DNA of 13,522 nucleotides from CAYXPG01 sp964564845 (GTDB lineage Bacteria > Planctomycetota > Phycisphaerae > Sedimentisphaerales > Anaerobacaceae), in the NCBI GenBank assembly GCA_964564845.1, contig CAZMCN010000053.1, positions 1 through 13,522 of the forward strand, read 5' to 3'. The stretch's first letter is position 1, and every line of letters starts with the position of its first letter. Below the pieces are notes generated by a model, which worked only from the letters and a program-made list of their open reading frames with translations, did no database searches and had not been told where the DNA came from. Position numbers and translations under genes: made by a program. This document shows positions 7,033-11,789 of the stretch, one piece after another.

Positions 7033-8527
7033 TCAGTCTTTGCAAATTCGTGATTGCGGCCTTGCCGAGTACGAACAAGTGCTCAAAGAACAGCATCAAC
7101 TGCGTGATAAAAGACGCCTGGGCGAAATACCAAACACCGTTCTAATGGTTGAGCACCCTGCCGTCATCACCTTTGGTGCCCGCAAAACCGCAAATAAGCT
7201 GCTGGCCGACCGTGACGTTCTGGCACAAAATAATATCGATGTGGCCGAGGTCCGAAGAGGCGGCGGCATAACGGCCCACAATCCGGGACAACTGGTCTTT
7301 TACCCGATTCTGAATCTGAGGGATTTAAGACTCGGCGTCAGCGAATACATTAGAGAACTCGAAGAGACAGGAAAAGAGCTGCTCGAGCAATTTGGCGTCC
7401 GCACTCAAAGAAAAAAAGGATTCCCCGGTCTGTGGGTCAGCGAGAAAAAAAAGATTGCCTCCATAGGTGTACGAGTATCAAAATTCATTGCCTGTCACGG
7501 TATGGCGATAAACATCCACAATGACCTCGGCATTTTCGATTTCATTGCGCCGTGCGGCCTCGACAAGGTGGAAATAACATCAGTACAGAAAGAAACAGGC
7601 AGACAATATTCAATGAACCAGGTCAAGAAACAATTAACCCAACTGCTCACAAAACATTTTTCCAGCTCAAACGGCCATTGTAAATTACCGCCCTGGCTGC
7701 GCAGGCCGCTGCCCGCAGGCAAAACATATAATCGCACCGATAGCACATTAAAGTCTTTGGGCCTTGAGACAATATGCAATAGCGCCAACTGTCCCAATCG
7801 AGGCCAATGCTGGGGCAGAGGAACGGCCACGGTATTGATTTTAGGCAATGTATGCACGCGAAACTGCAAGTTCTGCTCGGTACCCAAAGGCAAACCGCAG
7901 CCGCCCGAGACAACCGAGCCAGGGCGGCTGGCCGAGATGGCAAAGCAGATGAGACTGAAATATCTCGTAATTACCAGCGTTGACCGTGACGACTTGCCGG
8001 ACGGCGGGGCCGGCCATTTCCGCAGCTGCATCAACAGAGTAAGAGCGGAGTGCCCCGATATGAAATTTGAAATACTAACGCCCGATTTTCGCGGCTGTCA
8101 AACCCAGGCCATAAAAATTCTGACAGACGCTCTGCCTTTCGTCTTCGCTCACAATCTCGAAACAGTGCCGACACTATACCCGCTTGCCAGAATGGGTGCT
8201 AACTACACAGAGTCCTTAAACCTGCTCAAATTAGCCAAGCAAACCTATCAAAACATCCAGACCAAATCTTCGATTATGCTCGGATTAGGCGAAACAGACA
8301 ATGAGGTCGAGCAGCTCTTAAAAGATTTGCGCGGCGTCGGCTGCGACAGAATCACAATCGGCCAATATCTTAAACCCTCAAAAAATTCTCTCGAAGTTGT
8401 CGAATACGTAAGGCCTGAAAAATTTGACTTCTGGAAACAAAAAGCAATTTCATTAGGATTTTCCTGGGTAATGTCCTCGCCGTTCGCCCGAAGCTCATAT
8501 TTCGCCGAACAGCAAAACACCTTATAA
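7013..8527 (+). CDS. lipB-lipA: Fused octanoyltransferase / lipoyl synthase (LipB-LipA)
   Basis: A single 504-residue frame carries both enzymes of de novo lipoate attachment. Residues 1 to about 218 are LipB, which moves octanoate from acyl carrier protein to target domains: RRGGGITAHNPGQLVFYP (81-98), the catalytic Lys in KKKIASIG (145-152), HGMAINIHND, and the acyl-accepting Cys181 in FIAPCGL. Residues from about 225 are LipA, which inserts two sulfurs: auxiliary cluster C255-x4-C260-x5-C266, radical SAM cluster C281-x3-C285-x2-C288, VITSVDRDDLPDGGAGHF (319-336), and the C-terminal RSSY (493-496) whose Ser ligates the auxiliary cluster. The linker is only about 10 residues, and no ATG, GTG or TTG lies between Met201 and the LipA cysteines, so a separate LipA start is unlikely. 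The ATG lies inside lpd, with a weak GGAA upstream. Confidence 0.95.
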   Translation: MYLQENNQSLQIRDCGLAEYEQVLKEQHQLRDKRRLGEIPNTVLMVEHPAVITFGARKTANKLLADRDVLAQNNIDVAEVRRGGGITAHNPGQLVFYPILNLRDLRLGVSEYIRELEETGKELLEQFGVRTQRKKGFPGLWVSEKKKIASIGVRVSKFIACHGMAINIHNDLGIFDFIAPCGLDKVEITSVQKETGRQYSMNQVKKQLTQLLTKHFSSSNGHCKLPPWLRRPLPAGKTYNRTDSTLKSLGLETICNSANCPNRGQCWGRGTATVLILGNVCTRNCKFCSVPKGKPQPPETTEPGRLAEMAKQMRLKYLVITSVDRDDLPDGGAGHFRSCINRVRAECPDMKFEILTPDFRGCQTQAIKILTDALPFVFAHNLETVPTLYPLARMGANYTESLNLLKLAKQTYQNIQTKSSIMLGLGETDNEVEQLLKDLRGVGCDRITIGQYLKPSKNSLEVVEYVRPEKFDFWKQKAISLGFSWVMSSPFARSSYFAEQQNTL

Positions 8528-8610
8528 GGCACATCTTGACTCTTAAGAGCGGTTTTTATCAGCCACTAAAAGAAAACCAAAATACCTTTGACATCATTTG
8601 GACGACTTTT

Positions 8611-8639
8611 TTGCCTCTGCGCCGGTTATTTCTTATATT
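8611..8639 (+). promoter_or_regulatory. Candidate sigma-70 promoter for the PilX-like gene
   Basis: TTGCCT (8611-8616, 4/6 to the -35 consensus) and TATATT (8634-8639, 5/6 to the -10 consensus) are separated by exactly 17 bases. The initiation point would be near 8646, leaving about 57 bases before the ATG at 8703. This suggests the PilX-like gene starts its own transcript after the lipoate unit. A perfect TTGACA at 8588-8593 has no -10 at the right distance. Confidence 0.5.
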
Positions 8640-8702
8640 TTAATTGGCACTTAGAAGTTTTAAAAAAACATCGAAGTGGGGGTTTTACCGGTGGGGGAAA
8701 AA

Positions 8703-9080
8703 ATGAAATTCGTAAAAACAATGCTTTGCCGAAAGCATCGAGGCGCAGCGCTCATCCTCTCTATGATTTTCATACTGATATTTTCTGCACTTGCCGTTTC
8801 AATTGCCTCTTTGTCCGATACGAACGTTCAAATTGCCGACAATCAGCACAAAGCCAACGGTGCAAAGGCCTGTGCCGAATCAGGACTTGAGATTATCCGC
8901 CTTTGGCTAAACAACGTCTCCATCCCGGGCGATACGGCGCCAAGCCAGATATTTACACAAGTTGCAGAGCGCTTCGGATTTGCAGTCGGCGGAATTTCCG
9001 GTATCACAACAAGCTATGACACCTCAAGTGTAATCGTCCCAAACGTAACTCTCGATTTCGACAAAAGGCCAGGGTTTTAA
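8703..9080 (+). CDS. PilX-like pilus-assembly protein, N-terminal part (frameshifted)
   Basis: A 125-residue frame opens with a short basic leader and a prepilin-like hydrophobic helix (RGAALILSMIFILIFSALAVSIA, about residues 13-35). This is followed by a polar stretch with the pattern AKACAESGLEI (54-64), resembling the PilX N-terminal region of minor pilins and GspK-like proteins. Such proteins are inner-membrane-inserted and may join a type IV pilus or pseudopilus. The ATG at 8703 has GGGGGA four bases upstream; a GTG at 8676 would add nine residues and is less likely. The true reading is lost at the AAAA run 9063-9066: this frame stops at TAA 9078-9080, whereas the frame one base on continues without a break to 10092. 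The last four residues (RPGF) are therefore probably out-of-frame sequence. Its lone position outside any pilus operon is notable. Confidence 0.75.
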   Translation: MKFVKTMLCRKHRGAALILSMIFILIFSALAVSIASLSDTNVQIADNQHKANGAKACAESGLEIIRLWLNNVSIPGDTAPSQIFTQVAERFGFAVGGISGITTSYDTSSVIVPNVTLDFDKRPGF

Positions 9081-10092
9081 CGCCCAAATAACACAACTCG
9101 ACGCTGAAACAATCCAGGTTGACGTTACCGGAACGTACGGCTCAATAAACCGCACAATAAGGGTAAACTATAAATTCACAACAAGAGCACATAACGTTTT
9201 TGACTATGGCGTGGCAACCAAAGGCTCCTTGTCATTAGCCGGCAATATAGAACTCGACGGTGTAAATGTCTCCGTTGAATCAGACGTCTATATCGTAAGT
9301 GAAAACGAGCTCTTGGCGTTGTCGATAACAGGCAACTCGCAAATAGCCGGCGACGTACATATTGCCAACCCCCTCGCCACTGTTGATTTGCAGGGAGGGC
9401 AGGCTTCGATAGGCGGTGAAACAGGCCAGGATGCCATAGATAATCACGTTTCATTCGGTGTCCCGCCAGCTGAGTTCCCTGTTCCAGACCCGGGTTATTT
9501 TGAGCACTATGTGACGAACATTTTCGACACTGAAACTGACACGACCGCCGCCCTGACGCTCGAAAATATCAGAATTCCCGCGGGGACCAATCCAACTTTT
9601 TCGGGTAATGTTACATTAACAGGCATTGTCTTTATCGAAACAGCAAATATAGTAACCTTTTCCGGAAACGCAAACATGACAGGAATCATCATCGGCAACG
9701 GAGATTATGAAGATGATTCCGGCGTAAATCAGATTATCTTCCAAGGCAACGTGGACAGCTCACCCGTAAGTGAGCTTCCTGATGAATCGCAATTTGCAGA
9801 GATTAGGCAGGAAACCGGAACATTTTTGATGGCTCCGGGCTTTAAGGCCTCTTTTGGCGGCAACTTTGAAACACTCAACGGCGCCATAGCCGCCAGTGGC
9901 ATCAGCTTTTTTGGCAACGCCGGCGGAACAATCAATGGCTCCATAGTCAATTACTCTAATGAAGAAATGTCGTTCTCCGGCAACAGCGACCTGCTCTTCA
10001 ATCGTTCCGGCATTACCGAAGTGCCCGCCGGATTCGTACCGGAAATTATACTGGAATATGACCCCACATCCTATTCAGAAATCGTGCTCTAA
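9067..10092 (+). CDS. PilX-like protein, C-terminal beta-rich part (continuation after frameshift)
   Basis: This frame continues the preceding gene: dropping one A from 9063-9066 gives ...LDFDK-GQGFNAQITQLDAETIQVDVTG..., and the joined protein would be 462 residues. Without the join, the first usable start is a GTG at 9211 with no clear SD, which would leave a secreted-looking domain with no membrane anchor. The first 40 residues (TIQVDVTGTYGSINRTIRVNYKF) resemble the beta-strand region seen after the helix in PilX-like proteins. The rest contains repeated short turns of the form aromatic-x-G-N (TFSGNV, TFSGNA, IFQGNV, SFGGNF, SFFGNA, SFSGNS), with related SLAGN and SITGN earlier, which suggests a stacked-strand or beta-helix fold. 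No catalytic motif is seen. The function is unknown; a surface or pilus-associated role is inferred from the N-terminus. Confidence 0.7.
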   Translation, partial: GQGFNAQITQLDAETIQVDVTGTYGSINRTIRVNYKFTTRAHNVFDYGVATKGSLSLAGNIELDGVNVSVESDVYIVSENELLALSITGNSQIAGDVHIANPLATVDLQGGQASIGGETGQDAIDNHVSFGVPPAEFPVPDPGYFEHYVTNIFDTETDTTAALTLENIRIPAGTNPTFSGNVTLTGIVFIETANIVTFSGNANMTGIIIGNGDYEDDSGVNQIIFQGNVDSSPVSELPDESQFAEIRQETGTFLMAPGFKASFGGNFETLNGAIAASGISFFGNAGGTINGSIVNYSNEEMSFSGNSDLLFNRSGITEVPAGFVPEIILEYDPTSYSEIVL

Positions 10093-10163
10093 TTACTTCT
10101 TGTGTATATAGCACCTGCTTATCAAAATTACCCTTCATAGCCAGCAAACCTTGTAATAATTAG

Positions 10164-10192
10164 TTGACAATTCAACCGTGTCACATTTTAAT
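10164..10192 (+). promoter_or_regulatory. Sigma-70 promoter for carA
   Basis: A perfect -35 (TTGACA, 10164-10169) is followed after exactly 17 bases by TTTAAT (10187-10192, 5/6 match). Transcription would start near 10199, giving a leader of about 35 bases before the carA ATG. This is the best promoter match in the window. The leader is too short for an attenuator, and no PyrR-type structure is evident. Confidence 0.75.
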
Positions 10193-10233
10193 CTCTCAAA
10201 CTGCACTGACTAAACGAAAGGCAGGGCAAGAAT

Positions 10234-11334
10234 ATGCAGGCAATATTAGCTTTGGAAGACGGAACTATTTTCAGAGGTTCTTGCTTCGGCACAAAGGGCG
10301 AACGATGTGGAGAGGTTGTCTTTAATACCAGTATGGCCGGCTATCAGGAAATCCTTACCGACCCCTCCTACAAAGGCCAGATTGTTACTATGACCTACCC
10401 TTTAATCGGTAACTACGGAACAAATTCCGCAGACATCGAGTCAGCAAAGCCATTTGTGGAGGGCTTTGTCGTCAAAGAATACAGTAGAATTCCAAGCAGT
10501 TGGCGCTCAGAGAAAAGCCTGGACCAATACCTTCAGGAAAATAACATTATCGGCGTAGAAGGTATTGACACACGTGCTTTGACAAGACATATCCGACTAC
10601 AAGGAGCTATGAAGGCGGTTATTTCCACTGAAGATTTCGATGATAAGAGCCTGATTAAAAAAGCAAAGGAGTCGGCTGGTCTGATTGGCAGAGACCTCGT
10701 TAAAGATGTAACTTCCGAGCAAATTTACCTCTACAACGACAAAGGCAAATACAATGTGGTGGTTGTCGATACAGGCGTCAAATACAATATACTGCGGCAG
10801 TTAGCCCTTCACGGATGCAAAGTAACCGTTGTCCCGGCGGCGACCGGGGCAAATCAGATATTTGACCTTAAACCGGATGGTATCTTACTTGCCAACGGCC
10901 CCGGCGACCCGGCAGCCGTACCCTACGTAGTCGAAACGGTAAAAGAATTGTTAGGCGAAGTTCCTATCTTCGGTATTTGCTTGGGCCACCAAATGTTAGG
11001 CTTAGCGCTGGGGGGTAAGACGTATAAACTTAAATTCGGCCATCACGGCGGAAACCATCCCGTAAAAGATGTAAAAACCGATAAAGTACACATAACCGTC
11101 CAGAACCACGGCTTCTGTGTTGACATTGACTCTTTGAATACCGACCAACTGGAAATCACTCATATAAACCTCAATGACAGCACCCTTGAAGGTATAAAAC
11201 ATAAAAAACTGCCCATCTTTGCCGTGCAGTTTCACCCCGAAGCCGCCCCGGGACCTCACGATGCACGTTATATGTTTGATGAGTTTGTTGATATGATTAA
11301 AAAAAGGAGTCAAGGATTAAGGGGTAAGGATTAA
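10234..11334 (+). CDS. carA: Carbamoyl-phosphate synthase small subunit (glutaminase)
   Basis: Hydrolyses glutamine and channels ammonia to CarB for carbamoyl phosphate, feeding arginine and pyrimidine synthesis. The 366-residue product has the CarA N-terminal domain (VVFNTSMAGYQEILTDPSYKGQIV, 28-51; IDTRALTRHIR, 111-121). The class I glutamine amidotransferase domain has ANGPGDP (220-226), the nucleophile Cys249 in FGICLGHQ, GGNHPVKD (272-279), QNHGFCVD and the catalytic His334 and Glu336 in FHPEA. AGGG (10223-10226) gives an SD seven bases before the ATG. The natural C-terminus seems to end around DMIKK. The final residues (about QGLRGKD) are encoded by the tandem repeat that follows, and the stop codon lies within the second 14-base copy. 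This suggests a later insertion replaced the original stop. The catalytic core is untouched. Confidence 0.96.
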   Translation: MQAILALEDGTIFRGSCFGTKGERCGEVVFNTSMAGYQEILTDPSYKGQIVTMTYPLIGNYGTNSADIESAKPFVEGFVVKEYSRIPSSWRSEKSLDQYLQENNIIGVEGIDTRALTRHIRLQGAMKAVISTEDFDDKSLIKKAKESAGLIGRDLVKDVTSEQIYLYNDKGKYNVVVVDTGVKYNILRQLALHGCKVTVVPAATGANQIFDLKPDGILLANGPGDPAAVPYVVETVKELLGEVPIFGICLGHQMLGLALGGKTYKLKFGHHGGNHPVKDVKTDKVHITVQNHGFCVDIDSLNTDQLEITHINLNDSTLEGIKHKKLPIFAVQFHPEAAPGPHDARYMFDEFVDMIKKRSQGLRGKD

Positions 11335-11402
11335 GGGGTAAGGATTAAGGGGCAAGGATTAAGGGGTAAGGATTAAGGGGTAAGGATTAAGAGGTAAGGA
11401 TT
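11312..11402 (+). repeat. 14-bp tandem repeat (paired heptamers GATTAAG + GGGTAAG)
   Basis: Six full copies of AAGGATTAAGGGGT run from 11312 to 11395, followed by a partial seventh copy to 11402. Copy 3 ends in C instead of T, and copy 6 has AAGAGGT instead of AAGGGGT. Each copy is two 7-base units sharing a TAAG core. The array encodes the end of carA, including its stop. Its last unit reads GATTGAAG, one G more than GATTAAG, which creates the TTG start of the next gene. AAGG- and AGGGG-like purine runs recur throughout, so the transcript would carry many SD-like sites. Confidence 0.95.
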
Positions 11403-11754
11403 GAAGACTTTTAGAGATTTGAAAATCTGGGAAAAATCACACGCATTGGTGCTAGAAATATATAAAATTACAAAAAAGTTCCCAGGTGAAGAAAAGTTCG
11501 GTTTAGTTTCGCAGCTTAGAAGGTCCGCAAGTTCAATACCTTCTAACATTGTTGAAGGTTTTAAGCGAAAAAGCAAAAAAGACTTTGCCCACTTCATTAA
11601 CATAGCAGAATCTTCGTTAGAAGAAACAAAATACAGCTTATTACTCTCGTTGGATTTATGTTATTTGAAAAGAGCAGATTTTGATGCTCTTAGCGAGAAA
11701 TGTGACGAAATTGGTCGCATGCTGAACGGATTACATAAAAAACTTAATCCTTAA
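11401..11754 (+). CDS. Four-helix-bundle protein of the S23 / 23S rRNA intervening-sequence protein family
   Basis: A 117-residue protein with the family signature: FRDLKIWEKSHALVLEIYKIT at the start, FPGEEKFGLVSQLRRSASSIPSNIVEG (27-53), then FAHFINIAESSLEETKYSLLL (62-82). The family is named from ORFs in 23S rRNA intervening sequences and shares its fold with the Avd accessory protein of diversity-generating retroelements. The biochemical role of stand-alone members is not established. The start is TTG at 11401: an in-frame TAA lies just upstream (11395-11397) and no ATG is available. AGAGG in the last full repeat (11390-11394) is six bases upstream and can serve as SD. The stop TAA (11752-11754) and the last residues (LNP) come from the downstream repeat. 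It lies between carA and carB, in their direction, and is AT-richer than both. A role in carbamoyl phosphate synthesis is not implied. Confidence 0.9.
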   Translation: MKTFRDLKIWEKSHALVLEIYKITKKFPGEEKFGLVSQLRRSASSIPSNIVEGFKRKSKKDFAHFINIAESSLEETKYSLLLSLDLCYLKRADFDALSEKCDEIGRMLNGLHKKLNP

Positions 11755-11784
11755 TCCTTACAACTTACAACTTATAGCTTACAA
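11743..11784 (-). repeat. Downstream heptamer array (CTTANNN units), inverted relative to the upstream array
   Basis: Six consecutive 7-base units share a CTTA core: CTTAATC, CTTAATC, CTTACAA, CTTACAA, CTTATAG, CTTACAA. On the minus strand they read NNNTAAG, as in the array before the small gene. The first two units are exact complements of GATTAAG. The array encodes the last residues and stop codon of the four-helix-bundle gene and ends five bases before the carB ATG, occupying the position where a carB SD would be expected. Confidence 0.85.
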
Positions 11785-11789
11785 ATTAT

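Larger units (their letters stand above)
11308..11784. mobile_element. Putative compact inserted element: four-helix-bundle gene bounded by inverted heptamer arrays
   Basis: The segment between the conserved ends of carA and carB holds one small ORF framed by NNNTAAG units on the left (11308-11406) and CTTANNN units on the right (11743-11784), so the two arrays are inverted relative to each other. The longest perfect inverted match found is TAAGGATTAAG (11381-11391) with CTTAATCCTTA (11743-11753). A hand count of the first 180 bases of the ORF gives about 34% G+C, lower than the sampled car coding sequence (about 43-58% in two sampled lines). There is no transposase and no target-site duplication that I could find, so mobility is inferred from position, composition and repeat symmetry. 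The layout recalls 23S rRNA intervening sequences, where genes of this family lie inside an inverted-repeat stem, but no rRNA is present here. Confidence 0.5.

Noticed and set aside
8534..8560. Rho-independent terminator after lipB-lipA (CTCTTAAGAG followed by GGTTTTT)
   Set aside because: The palindrome leaves at most a 3 bp stem once a loop is allowed, and the T-run is not directly after it.
8644..8665. Sigma-54 promoter at TTGGCAC upstream of the PilX-like gene
   Set aside because: The -24-like half is present, but the required GC of the -12 element is missing at the correct spacing. The sigma-70-like pair just upstream fits better.
11312..11402. Tandem repeat as a CRISPR array or telomere-like repeat
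   Set aside because: The 14-base units are contiguous with no unique spacers, and there are no cas genes. Resemblance to G-rich telomere heptamers is superficial in this chromosomal, intra-operon location.
11401..11754. Four-helix-bundle gene as an Avd component of a diversity-generating retroelement
   Set aside because: Avd shares the fold, but there is no reverse transcriptase and no template/variable repeat pair anywhere in the window.
11308..11784. Direct target-site duplication at the element ends
   Set aside because: I compared sequence outside the two arrays by eye and found no convincing direct repeat. The degenerate heptamers make boundaries too uncertain to claim one.
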